Shown: piece by piece, positions 8,603-17,200 of the stretch
Numbering within the stretch: position 1 is the first letter of the stretch
Layout of the letters: the number at the start of each line of letters is the position of its first letter
Assembly: GCA_007125175.1 (NCBI GenBank)
Contig: SLDS01000128.1
Coordinates: 1 to 39,460, forward strand
Direction: 5' to 3'
Origin: Flavobacteriales bacterium
Lineage (GTDB): Bacteria > Bacteroidota > Bacteroidia > Flavobacteriales_D > Cryomorphaceae
Length of the DNA stretch: 39,460 nt
The notes under the pieces: generated by a model
The model's input: only the letters and a program-made list of their open reading frames with translations
The model's database searches: none
What the model was told of the DNA's origin: nothing
Translations under genes and position numbers: made by a program

Positions 8603-9142
8603 ATGAAGCTGAGTGAAATCCAGGATCTTATCAAGTTTGTAGCCCGCTCGGGCGTTACAGAGGTGGAGATCGAGCAATCCAACTTTAAGATCACCATCAA
8701 ATCGGAAGGAAGCAAGAAGCGCAACAGCAAGTCCAACGAGGGCAGCGCCGAGATGTACATGCAGCCGCAAATGCCGATGCCCATGCCGCAGATGCCCATG
8801 CCTCAAGCGCAAGGTATGCCGCAGCAGCAAGCTCAAGCCCCAGCGCCACCAAGCCCTCAGCCCCCCGCTGAAAAAGCTCCGGAGGATACATCGACTTCGA
8901 AACACATTACCATCAAGTCGCCCATGATAGGCACCTTCTACCGCTCCTCCGGGCCCGATAAAGACCCCTTCGTATCAGTAGGTGATGAGATCAAACCGGG
9001 CAAAGTCATTTGCATCGTGGAAGCCATGAAGCTCTTCAATGAAATTGAATCAGAGGTGAGTGGCAAAATCGTCAAGGTACTTGTAGACGATGCCTCACCG
9101 GTTGAGTACGACCAGCCCCTATTTCTTGTAGAGCCCTCCTAA
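8603..9142 (+). CDS. accB: Acetyl-CoA carboxylase biotin carboxyl carrier protein
   Basis: AccB carries biotin between the biotin carboxylase and carboxyltransferase halves of acetyl-CoA carboxylase. The 179-residue protein has an N-terminal region (1-50), a low-complexity linker rich in Met, Pro, Gln and Ala (about 51-100) and a biotinyl domain (101-179). The biotin acceptor is Lys143 in VEAMKLFNEIE; Leu replaces the more usual Met after the Lys, a known variant. The loop SPMIGTFYRSS is conserved. A TACTTTTG at 8559-8566, just after the fabH stop, matches the -7 box, but I see no TTG at the right distance, so an internal promoter is only possible. accC follows after 33 nt. Confidence 0.95.
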   Translation: MKLSEIQDLIKFVARSGVTEVEIEQSNFKITIKSEGSKKRNSKSNEGSAEMYMQPQMPMPMPQMPMPQAQGMPQQQAQAPAPPSPQPPAEKAPEDTSTSKHITIKSPMIGTFYRSSGPDKDPFVSVGDEIKPGKVICIVEAMKLFNEIESEVSGKIVKVLVDDASPVEYDQPLFLVEPS

Positions 9143-9175
9143 TCCGGCTCTGTAGCGCCACTAAAACGCCCCGAC

Positions 9176-10519
9176 ATGTTCAAAAAAGTCCTGATAGCCA
9201 ACCGAGGAGAAATTGCCCTGCGCGTGATTCGCACCTGTAAGGAAATGGGCATCAAGACGGTGGCTGTATACAGCAAGGCCGATGCCGACAGCCTGCCGGT
9301 TCGATTTGCCGATGAGGCCGTGTGCATAGGCCCGGCTCCCAGCAGTGAATCCTACCTGAAAATGCCCAATATCATCGCGGCAGCCGAAATCACCAATGCC
9401 GATGCCATTCACCCCGGTTATGGTTTCCTTTCGGAAAATGCGAAGTTTTCGCGCATCTGTCAGGAAAACAAAATCAAGTTCATCGGTGCCCTGCCGGAGC
9501 AAATTGAGGGCATGGGCGACAAAGCCACTGCCAAAGCGACCATGGCCAAGGCCGGGGTACCTTGTGTGCCCGGTTCGGAAGGCTTGCTCAAAGACGGCAA
9601 GCATGCCGTGAAGGTGGCCAAGGAAATTGGTCTACCCGTGATGATGAAGGCCACCGCCGGTGGTGGTGGAAAGGGAATGCGCGTGGTGTGGAAGGAAGAA
9701 GATGTAGAAAAAGCCCTGGATGACATCAAGCGCGAAGCCAAAGCCGCCTTCGGCAATGACGGTGTGTACATGGAAAAATTCATCGAAGAGCCCCGACACA
9801 TCGAGATACAAATAGCAGGAGATCAGTTTGGTACTTTTTGCCATATGAGCGAAAGAGACTGCTCCATACAGCGCCGCCATCAGAAGCTTGTGGAAGAGAC
9901 TCCCTCTCCATTCATGACCAAGTCGCTGCGCAAAAAGATGGGTGAGGCCGCCATTCGTGCAGCGGCAGCGGTGAATTACGAAGGTGTGGGCACGGTGGAG
10001 TTTTTGGTGGACAAGCACCGCAACTTCTACTTTATGGAGATGAACACCCGCATACAGGTGGAGCACACCATCACCGAGGAGGTGATCACCTTCGATCTGA
10101 TCAAAGAACAAATCAAAATCGCTGCCGGCATACCGATCAGTGGTAAGAACTACGAACCCAAGATGCACGCCATACAGTGCCGCATCAATGCCGAGGATCC
10201 CCTGCACGATTTTCGCCCCAGCCCGGGTGCCATCACTGTGTACCACTCACCCGGAGGCCATGGGGTGCGCGTAGATACCCATGCCTATGCGGGCTACACC
10301 ATTCCACCCAATTACGACTCTATGATCAGCAAGCTCATCGTATCGGCCCAAACCCGTGAGGAAGCCATCAAGAAGATGCACAGAGCGCTGAGTGAATACA
10401 TTATCGACGGAGTAAAAACCACCATACCCTTCCACATACAGCTCTTCGAAAACGAAGAATTCAAAAAAGGCAACTTTACCACCAAGTTTCTGGATGACTT
10501 CAAGATGAAGCCGATTTGA
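9176..10519 (+). CDS. accC: Acetyl-CoA carboxylase biotin carboxylase subunit
   Basis: AccC uses ATP and bicarbonate to carboxylate the biotin on AccB, the first half-reaction of malonyl-CoA formation. The 447-residue protein has the ATP-grasp features of the family in near-E. coli numbering: [13 protein letters not shown] at the N-terminus, the glycine-rich lid [11 protein letters not shown] (159-169), [15 protein letters not shown] (227-241) and MNTRIQVEH (289-297), which includes Arg292 and Glu296. The length is normal. It ends 22 nt before a strong terminator, closing the fabH-accB-accC block. The carboxyltransferase genes are not in this window. Confidence 0.97.
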   Translation: MFKKVLIANRGEIALRVIRTCKEMGIKTVAVYSKADADSLPVRFADEAVCIGPAPSSESYLKMPNIIAAAEITNADAIHPGYGFLSENAKFSRICQENKIKFIGALPEQIEGMGDKATAKATMAKAGVPCVPGSEGLLKDGKHAVKVAKEIGLPVMMKATAGGGGKGMRVVWKEEDVEKALDDIKREAKAAFGNDGVYMEKFIEEPRHIEIQIAGDQFGTFCHMSERDCSIQRRHQKLVEETPSPFMTKSLRKKMGEAAIRAAAAVNYEGVGTVEFLVDKHRNFYFMEMNTRIQVEHTITEEVITFDLIKEQIKIAAGIPISGKNYEPKMHAIQCRINAEDPLHDFRPSPGAITVYHSPGGHGVRVDTHAYAGYTIPPNYDSMISKLIVSAQTREEAIKKMHRALSEYIIDGVKTTIPFHIQLFENEEFKKGNFTTKFLDDFKMKPI

Positions 10520-10541
10520 CAGATCGTATCTTTCGCAATTC

Positions 10542-10577
10542 AAAAGTCCCGGAGAATACTTCGGGACTTTTTATTTT
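10542..10577 (+). terminator. Rho-independent terminator after accC
   Basis: A 10-bp perfect stem AAAAGTCCCG (10542-10551) / CGGGACTTTT (10562-10571) with a 10-nt loop is followed by a T-rich tail. Its symmetric A/T flanks could also stop transcription arriving from the right. Confidence 0.85.
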
Positions 10578-10718
10578 GCGGGAGCTGAGGAGCTTGGATC
10601 GAGGCCAGCTACAAGATGGGCTGGTGTGGCTTCTTGTAGAAAGGTGCTGAGGCATAGCTGCAGGGTGAGCGTACTGTCGGAGCCTTGCTTGTTTCAGGTA
10701 GGCTTGGTGTGATTTGTT

Positions 10719-10934
10719 TTAAAACTGTGAAGAAAAGTGGCTAGGTTCAAGCTCATAGACCCGGTAGCCGGGGATGCCATGGTCCTTATGAAGGCTGCCC
10801 GCTGCCTCGGGCATCGACACGGGCTCGCGCTCCACACCCAATCTCGCCGAGCCGTATATCATGCGCTCGTTGAGCTGGTAGTCTTCACCGTTTGCGGTGC
10901 TTTTGTGGAGGTAGGTGGCCATGGGGTCTTTCAA
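10719..10934 (-). pseudogene. Remnant of an RHS/YD-repeat core-domain gene
   Basis: About 60 codons resemble the end of the RHS-repeat core domain: MATYLHKSTANGEDYQL, ERMIYGSARLGVE and GYRVYEL. In complete RHS proteins of Bacteroidota this order (KMATY, ERHIYGSSRLG, RYELSNHLGN) lies just before the toxin tip. Here the similarity stops at YEL, where SNHLGN would follow, and the frame ends nine residues later. No longer RHS frame exists on either side. It is therefore read as a decayed fragment of a polymorphic-toxin or cell-surface RHS gene. The identification rests on pattern memory, not an alignment. Confidence 0.55.
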
Positions 10935-10945
10935 ATTTAGGAATT

Positions 10946-11108
10946 TTCGATGTAGGGGGTTTGGGGGGAGGCCACAGAGCTGACGGCCCGCAGAAGGCGG
11001 GTTTTCACAAGCAAGTCGTCAGACCAAGTCAAAGATCAAACAGAAGGCATGCGCATAGGTGTGGTGCATGGCCGATAAGGGATCCCGTAACTACAGGATG
11101 GACAGACA
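10946..11108. other. Intergenic tract with no recognised gene
   Basis: No coding frame here resembles a known protein. A short hairpin CCCGC-AGAAG-GCGGG (10987-10991 / 10997-11001) followed by TTTT looks like a weak forward-strand terminator with no gene in front of it. Together with the RHS fragment to its left it seems to be degraded sequence. Confidence 0.4.
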
Positions 11109-11483
11109 CTAGTTATTTCGCACCGGTATCTCAATATCAATCTTATTAATGCGCTCTTTGGATGGGCCAAATTGTAAGCTTGCCACGGCACCTTCCATAA
11201 AGTAAGCCGGTGTGAGGACGGGCAAGGCCGCTCTGAAAAGCAGGTCAGCATTCGGGCCGTACATAAACAGCCGACCGTCGGTGCCGTCCATGTTTATTTC
11301 GTGGCCGTCATATACGCCTACTCCCTGCTCTTCAATTCTCTCCGCCAATGCCAAGTCGAGCTCATGCAAAGGATCAAGCTCTTCAGTACCGTAGTAGAAG
11401 TCAATAATAACAGCGTGCTGCTTCCCCTCGTGGGAACTTCCGTCTTCAGGGTTTTCGAAAAAGTTATCGGGCAAATCCATCAT
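11109..11483 (-). CDS. Small conserved-looking protein of unknown function
   Basis: The 124-residue acidic protein has no signal peptide or membrane segment and should be cytosolic. It shows a well-formed central pattern: IDFYYGTEELDPLHELD, then GVYDGHEINMDGTDGRLFMYG, then PNADLLFRAALPVL. I recall this YDGHE..DG.L.MYGP.A..LF arrangement from small bacterial proteins without known function, but cannot name the family. Start ATG 11483 (an ATG-ATG pair) has no strong Shine-Dalgarno. The leader contains an inverted repeat TCCCGGATG/CATCCCGGGA at 11508-11528 with one bulged base. It lies just upstream, in reading direction, of the RHS remnant, so a former immunity role is conceivable but unproven. 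Confidence 0.6.
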   Translation of the reverse strand: MMDLPDNFFENPEDGSSHEGKQHAVIIDFYYGTEELDPLHELDLALAERIEEQGVGVYDGHEINMDGTDGRLFMYGPNADLLFRAALPVLTPAYFMEGAVASLQFGPSKERINKIDIEIPVRNN

Positions 11484-11585
11484 TTCCTGAGAATGATTGC
11501 GGTTGATTCCCGGATGTGCATCCCGGGAGCTTTATCGTTTCATGGTTTTGACAAGTTGAATATGGCAAAAATCCCCTTAAACGAC

Positions 11586-11612
11586 CAAATATATCAGCGC
11601 TCCGAGGCCCAA
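11586..11612 (-). promoter_or_regulatory. Possible promoter for the 124-residue protein gene
   Basis: On the reverse strand TATATTTG (11593-11586) is a full match to TAnnTTTG, and TTG lies at 11612-11610 with a 16-nt spacer, one base short of the usual range. The resulting leader would be about 95 nt and include the 11508-11528 hairpin. Confidence 0.35.
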
Positions 11613-11740
11613 AAAGTAAAAGTCGAACGGCAGAACAATCGCAGGCATGTCGACTTTCCTGTGGAATTATCCGATACCGCATGAATCCGTCCCGATTCGA
11701 ATGTCCGCAAATGAGGCGGTGATTATGACGGGATATCAAA

Positions 11741-13687
11741 TCACCCCGCCGCATACTTCGTCAGCTTGCGCTGCTTCTCGCCTATCATGCGGTGGGCGGT
11801 GGCGGCGATGGCTTCGGCATCAAAGCCGGCTTCAGCGTAAAGCTCGGATTGGCTGCCGTGCTCGTACCACTTGTCGGTGATGCCGAGGCGCTTCACATTG
11901 GCCTGGTAGCCATGATCGGCCATGAATTCGAGCACGGCGCTGCCCATGCCGCCCTGTATGCAGCCATCCTCTACCGTGATCACCTTGTCGAACTTGGCAA
12001 ATACCTCGTGCAGCAGCACCTCATCGATGGGCTTGGCGAAGCGCATGTCATACACAGCGGCACTGATGCCTTCTTTATGCAGGTCTTCGGCAGCCTTTAC
12101 GGCAAAATTGCCCGGATGACCGATACTCAGGAAGGCGATGTCGCTGCCATTGCGCACCCGGCGGCCTGTGCCTATCTTGATTTCCTCAAATGGCGTACGC
12201 CAGTCGGTCATGACGCCTTGTCCGCGGGGATAGCGTATGCTGAAAGGCCCGCAATCGCGCAGCTGCGCGGTGTACATAAGGTTGCGCAGCTCACTCTCGT
12301 TCATGGGTGCGCTCACAATCATATTGGGGATGCAGCGGAAGTAAGCAATATCGTAGGTGCCGTGGTGGGTAGGCCCATCCGCTCCGGCAAATCCTGCCCT
12401 GTCCAGGCAGAATATCACATGGAGGTTTTGCAAGGCCACATCGTGCACCACCTGATCGTAGGCACGCTGCATAAAGCTGCTATAGATGTTGCAGAAGGGC
12501 ATCATGCCCTGGGTGGCAAGCCCTGCGCTGAAGGTCACAGCGTGCTGCTCGGCAATGCCAACATCAAAGGCGCGGTCGGGCATGGCTTCCATCATGTATT
12601 TGAGGCTGCAGCCGGTGGGCATGGCCGGGGTGATGCCTACAATTTTTTCATTTTTCTCCGCCAATTCGATGATAGTGTAGCCAAATACATCCTGGTATTT
12701 TGGTGGCTGCGGACTTTTAGGCACCACCTTGATGATCTCGCCCGTGTCTTTGTTGAAGAGGCCGGGGGCATGCCAGGTGGTAGGCGAACCCGCTTCAGCG
12801 GGCTCATAGCCTTTGCCTTTCACGGTAAGGCAGTGCAGAATTTTTGGGCCGGGAATGTCCTTGAGATCCCTGAGCACCTGCGTGAGGTGGTTGACATCGT
12901 GGCCATCTACCGGACCAAAGTAGCGGAAGTTGAGACTTTCAAAAAGGTTGCTCTGCTTAAGCAGGGAGCCCTTGATGGCATTTTCCACTTTTTGGGCGAT
13001 CACCTGGGCATTCGGCCCGAATTTGCTGATTTTGCCGAGCAGGTTCCACACCTCATCCTTCACCTTATTGTAGGTATGGCTGGTGGTGATGTCGGTGAGG
13101 TAATCCTTGAGCGCGCCCACATTTGGGTCGATGCTCATGCAATTGTCATTGAGGATTACCAGCATATTGCTGTTTTCCGATCCGCCATGATTGAGTCCCT
13201 CAAAGGCGAGGCCCGCAGTCATGGAGCCATCCCCAATCACAGCGATGTGCTGCTTGTCGAGCTCTCCTTTCAGTCGGCTTGCCACCGCCATGCCGAGCGC
13301 CCCACTGATGGAGGTGGAGGAGTGCCCCACGCCAAAGGTATCGTACTCGCTTTCTGACCTTTTCGGGAAACCACTCAAGCCTTTGTACTTGCGGTTGGTG
13401 TGGAATACTTTGCGGCGACCGGTAAGTATTTTGTGGCCATAAGCCTGATGACCTACATCCCATACCAGCTGATCATAGGGGGTATTGAACACGTAGTGCA
13501 GGGCCACCGTGAGCTCTACCACACCCAGGCTTGCGCCAAAATGGCCACCTTTGGTACTCACCACATCGATGATGAAATCCCTCAATTCCTCACAGAGCAT
13601 TTCGAGCTCTGTTTCTTTGATTTTCTCTCGCAAATCTTGAGGATACTCAATTCTTTCGAGCAGTGGACCAGCTTTGTAGTCATCCAT
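11741..13687 (-). CDS. dxs: 1-deoxy-D-xylulose-5-phosphate synthase
   Basis: Dxs joins pyruvate and glyceraldehyde-3-phosphate to DXP using thiamine diphosphate, feeding the MEP isoprenoid pathway and also thiamine and PLP synthesis. The 648-residue protein has the TPP/Mg site GDGSMTAG (152-159) with NDN at 180-182, His49 in KGGHFGASLG, HSSTSISGALG (122-132) and the catalytic Glu380 in VGIAEQHAV. Length is normal. ATG 13687 is about 35 nt behind a good promoter. An imperfect inverted repeat (11715-11750) overlaps the stop codon but has no T-run, so its role as terminator is doubtful. A prenyl diphosphate synthase acting later in isoprenoid synthesis is at 28308-29282. Confidence 0.96.
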   Translation of the reverse strand: MDDYKAGPLLERIEYPQDLREKIKETELEMLCEELRDFIIDVVSTKGGHFGASLGVVELTVALHYVFNTPYDQLVWDVGHQAYGHKILTGRRKVFHTNRKYKGLSGFPKRSESEYDTFGVGHSSTSISGALGMAVASRLKGELDKQHIAVIGDGSMTAGLAFEGLNHGGSENSNMLVILNDNCMSIDPNVGALKDYLTDITTSHTYNKVKDEVWNLLGKISKFGPNAQVIAQKVENAIKGSLLKQSNLFESLNFRYFGPVDGHDVNHLTQVLRDLKDIPGPKILHCLTVKGKGYEPAEAGSPTTWHAPGLFNKDTGEIIKVVPKSPQPPKYQDVFGYTIIELAEKNEKIVGITPAMPTGCSLKYMMEAMPDRAFDVGIAEQHAVTFSAGLATQGMMPFCNIYSSFMQRAYDQVVHDVALQNLHVIFCLDRAGFAGADGPTHHGTYDIAYFRCIPNMIVSAPMNESELRNLMYTAQLRDCGPFSIRYPRGQGVMTDWRTPFEEIKIGTGRRVRNGSDIAFLSIGHPGNFAVKAAEDLHKEGISAAVYDMRFAKPIDEVLLHEVFAKFDKVITVEDGCIQGGMGSAVLEFMADHGYQANVKRLGITDKWYEHGSQSELYAEAGFDAEAIAATAHRMIGEKQRKLTKYAAG

Positions 13688-13721
13688 TTTGAAACAGGGT
13701 AGGTGAATGTTAGGAGATTAA

Positions 13722-13754
13722 CAAAAGTAGGAAAATAATGTTGTGCCGGGCCAA
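13722..13754 (-). promoter_or_regulatory. Predicted promoter for dxs
   Basis: Read on the reverse strand: TTG (13754-13752), a 22-nt spacer, TACTTTTG (13729-13722). Both boxes match the Bacteroidota consensus. The start of transcription would fall near 13715, about 28 nt before the dxs ATG. Confidence 0.6.
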
Positions 13755-13884
13755 ATAAAGATGTTGGGGCGGGCTATTCATGGATGAGGTAGCAAGGGCA
13801 TAAGCGTGTAAAGTGCGGGATCGGAAAGGCTTGGCATATGGCTTGCCTTTATGTGCTGTACCTTAAGCGGGAAGATTCAGTTTG

Positions 13885-13955
13885 AACAGACGGTTCAAGT
13901 GCATATTTAAGGTCTGTAAAAGGAAGGGAATCAATACAATGTCGCCCTTATTCAC
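13885..13955 (-). pseudogene. Frameshifted stub of a MazF/PemK-like toxin gene
   Basis: The GTG at 13955-13953 overlaps the antitoxin stop TGA. It reads MNKGDIVLIPF and then leaves the family pattern, ending after 30 codons. Restoring one C in the CCTT after 13923 gives MNKGDIVLIPFPFTDL, the classic N-terminus of MazF/PemK-type endoribonucleases in Bacteroidota, followed by an EPSV that may correspond to the family's RPAV. No further toxin sequence follows before the dxs promoter. The gene is therefore both frameshifted and truncated. The family is known from its N-terminal pattern; loss of function is inferred. Confidence 0.6.
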
Positions 13956-14179
13956 TTGTACCGCTGTTTCAGGTCACTTTCGCAATACAGGTCTTCTTCC
14001 TCTTCCAAAAATTGGAAGGCATTGCCTGAGGACACCATTTCTTGCACACCTTCAGACAAGATTTGATTATCAATGCGATACAAAAGGAATTCCGCAAAAT
14101 CACTTACCTTTAATATTTCCTGCTCGGGCAACTTTGATAGGTGCTCTATGGCTTTTTTAAGCAGCGTTTCCCTTGTCAT
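13952..14179 (-). CDS. Antitoxin-like protein (DUF2281-type), toxin partner decayed
   Basis: The 75-residue acidic protein begins MTRETLLKKAIEHLSKLP and continues EILKVSDFAEFLLYRID, ending EEEEDLYCESDLKQRYK. This pattern is found in small antitoxin proteins of Bacteroidota encoded directly before MazF/PemK-type toxins: the first part helps regulate or dimerise, the acidic tail binds the toxin. I chose ATG 14179 rather than an upstream GTG/ATG at 14263 because AGGAGAAA lies immediately before it and the promoter -7 box is only 19 nt upstream. Its stop overlaps the start of the broken toxin stub, the usual coupled arrangement. It may persist as an orphan antitoxin. Confidence 0.7.
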   Translation of the reverse strand: MTRETLLKKAIEHLSKLPEQEILKVSDFAEFLLYRIDNQILSEGVQEMVSSGNAFQFLEEEEDLYCESDLKQRYK

Positions 14180-14197
14180 TTTCTCCTGATTTGTTTT

Positions 14198-14229
14198 CAA
14201 ATTTAGCAAATTGAGGCTCAATGTTCCAA
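14198..14229 (-). promoter_or_regulatory. Predicted promoter for the antitoxin gene
   Basis: Reverse strand: TTG (14229-14227), a 21-nt spacer, TAAATTTG (14205-14198), a full consensus match. The nearby repeats of CAAATT could also serve as an autoregulatory site, which is typical of such loci but not shown here. Confidence 0.6.
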
Positions 14230-14287
14230 TGCCCGACGCCTGTTCTTGACCACGTGAAACCACGAATATGACAAAACCTCACTCTCC

Positions 14288-17200
14288 TCAGCCCAGCAGC
14301 CGCTCCTTCTCAATCGCGTATTTCACATCCTGCTTGTACACAGCGCGGTACTTGAGCTTGGCCAGGATGAGATACATTACCGGTACGATGATGAGGGTGA
14401 GAAAAGTGGCGAAGCTCAAGCCAAAAATGATGGTCCAGGACATGGGCCCCCAGAATATCACATTGTCACCTCCCACATAGATTTGAGGGTCAAACTCGCT
14501 GAGCAAGGTGAAGAAATTGATATTGAGACCTATGGCCAGTGGCACCAGGCCCAGTATGGTGGTGATGGCCGTGAGCAGCACCGGTCTGAGACGCGTGCGC
14601 CCGCCCTCGATGATGGCGTACACCGTTTCGCCGAAAGGCAATTTGTCATCATCGCCCATGTCGAGCTCCTCCTTGCGGCGGGTGCGCAGCAGGTTGGTGT
14701 AGTCTATGAGTACAATGGCATTGTTGACGACAATGCCCGCCAGTGAGATAATCCCCACCATGGTCATGATGATCACAAAATCCATCTGAAATGCCACCAA
14801 GCCCAGCAAGACCCCAATAAGGCTGAAAAACACGGCAAAGAAGATGATAAACGGCGTACTGATGGAATTGAACTGGGCCGTGATGATGAGAATAATCATG
14901 AACAAGGCCACTGCCAGTGCGGTGCTTAGAAAGGCAAACTCCTCGGCCTGCTCTTCTTGCTGCCCGGTGAAGCGCACTTCATTGCCTGGAAAGAATTCGT
15001 ACTCATCCTGAATGGCTTTGATATTGGCTACCACTTCATTGGCATTAAAGCCCGACAGCACATTGCTGCTGATGGTCACCACCCTGTCCAGATCGCGGCG
15101 CTTCACAGCGCTGAATGTCGTGGCCTTTTTGGCTTCAGCCACACTCGAGATAGGCACTTGTACGATCTTGCCGCTAGCAGCATCGCGAAAGGTAAGGCGC
15201 ATATTGAGCAAGGCATCCTCATTGTCGCGGTAGTGCTTCATGAGGCGAATATTGATGGGGTAATCGTCCTCTCCATCTTTGAAAGTGCTCACTTCCCTGC
15301 CAAAGAGCGCGGTGCGCATGGCATCACCAATTTGATAGGTGCTCAGATTGAGCCTCCGGGCCTTATTGCGATCGATGATGATGGGCATCTCGGGCTTGCC
15401 CAGCTCCACATCGAGCTTGAGCTCTTCAACCCCGGGCACAGCCTGCTCATTGATAAAATCGCGGAAGCCCAATGCATCGGCCATGATGCGGTCGTAATCC
15501 TCACCCCTCACTTCGATATTGATCGGCAGCCCCTGTGGTGGGCCATCCTCATTTTTGCTCACGGAAATCTGTACGCCCGGGAAGCCACGCAAGGCCGTGC
15601 GCACCTCCTCGAGCACATCGGTGGTACTGATGCCGCGCCTGTCCTGAAATTTGGAAAACTGAACCGTGATGCGGGCTTTGTGCGGGGTATTGCCCGCTGA
15701 AAAGCCCTGAGCAGGGTCGCTTGCGCCCTCACCCACCTGACCGATTACAGACTTGATCAGGTAGCTTTCATAGCCCTCGGCATCCTTGTCGTAGTACTTG
15801 TCGAGCACCTCTACCACCCTTGCTTCGAGCTGCTTGCTGATGGCATTGGTTTCCTCGATATCAGTTCCTATGGGATTTTCGATGAAGATGTTGAGGTATT
15901 GAGGCTCATTGATGGGGAAGAAAATTACCTTGGGCGGGAAAATGATCATAAGCGCAAAGGCGGCCAATAGCATTGTGAATGTGCCGCCCAAAAATGCGTA
16001 AGGTCTTTTGCCGGAAAGGGCATAGGCCAAAAATCGCTGGTAAAAACGCTCCAAGGCTGGCAACCACTTGTTTTGCAGCAAGCGACTCCCAGGCCTAAGC
16101 ACATACACATTGAGAAAGCCTGACAAGCCAATGAATACTGATAGGCTGCCAAGTGATACCACACCTTTTGCCGGAAGGCTGAGCCCCACAAAGATGAAAA
16201 GCAAGCCAACTCCAATAAATATCAGACTATTGCGCAACATGCGGCGGATGCTGATCTTCTCCTCTCCCACCTTCATGTAGATGCTGATAAGCACCGGATT
16301 GATGACCAAAGCCACAAAGAGGGAGGAACCCAGCACGATGATGAGGGTCACCGGGAGGTAAAACATGAATTCGCCCACAATGCCCGGCCAGAATGCCAGG
16401 GGCAAGAAGGCCGCCAGGGTGGTGGCAGTAGAAGCGATGATGGGCACAGCCACTTCACCCACGCCCAGCTTGGTGGCCTCAATGGGCGAGTAGCCCTGCT
16501 CCATGAGTCGGTATACATTCTCCACCACCACGATGCCATTGTCCACAAGCATACCAAGGGCCAGTACAAGTGCAAAGAGCACAATCACATTCAGAGTAAC
16601 CCCCAAAATGCCCAAAATGAGAAAGCTCATGAACATGGACAGTGGAATGGCGATACCCACAAAGATGGCATTGCGTAGGCCGAGGAAGAAGAGCAGTACC
16701 CCCACCACGAGCAGCACGCCAAAAATGATGCTGTTTTCCAACTCATCCACCTGCGTCTTGGTCTGATCACTCGTATCGTTGGTGATGGATACGATCAAAT
16801 CGCGCGGGAAGGAATTGGCCTTGGCGTCCTCCACAATCCTATTGATCTTTTCTGCGGCAGCGATGAGGTTTTCTCCGGCACGCTTTTTCACATCGATCAT
16901 CACCACGGGCTTGAGGTACTCGCGGGCATAGCTCTCCTTCTCCTTTTCGCCAAAGGTGATATCAGCAATGTCGCGGAGGTATACCACCTCTTGATTTTCA
17001 CGCTTTACGATCACATCTTCCAGATCGAGGGCACTGCTGAATTCGCCCAGCACACGCACATTGCGGCGGTAGCCATCCATGAGCAAATCTCCCCCGGAGA
17101 CGGTGACATTCTCAGCTGAAATCGCATTTGCAACATCATCAAAATTGATCTCCATGGCTTCCATGGCCAGCACATCGAGGTTTACAGCCACTTCCTTGTC

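Noticed and set aside
10987-11005. Forward-strand terminator
   Set aside because: Only a 5-bp stem and four T residues, with no forward gene in front of it; kept only as a remark in the intergenic entry.
11464-11754. Reverse-strand frame of 96 codons upstream of the 124-residue protein
   Set aside because: Arg/Cys-rich composition without pattern, overlapping the dxs end and the hairpin leader of the next gene.
11792-13357. Long open frame (521 codons) antisense to dxs
   Set aside because: It mirrors a strongly conserved gene whose codon use leaves the opposite strand open; the peptide has no family-like pattern. The same applies to long antisense frames over the TolC-like gene, dnaG and the Cys-repeat gene.
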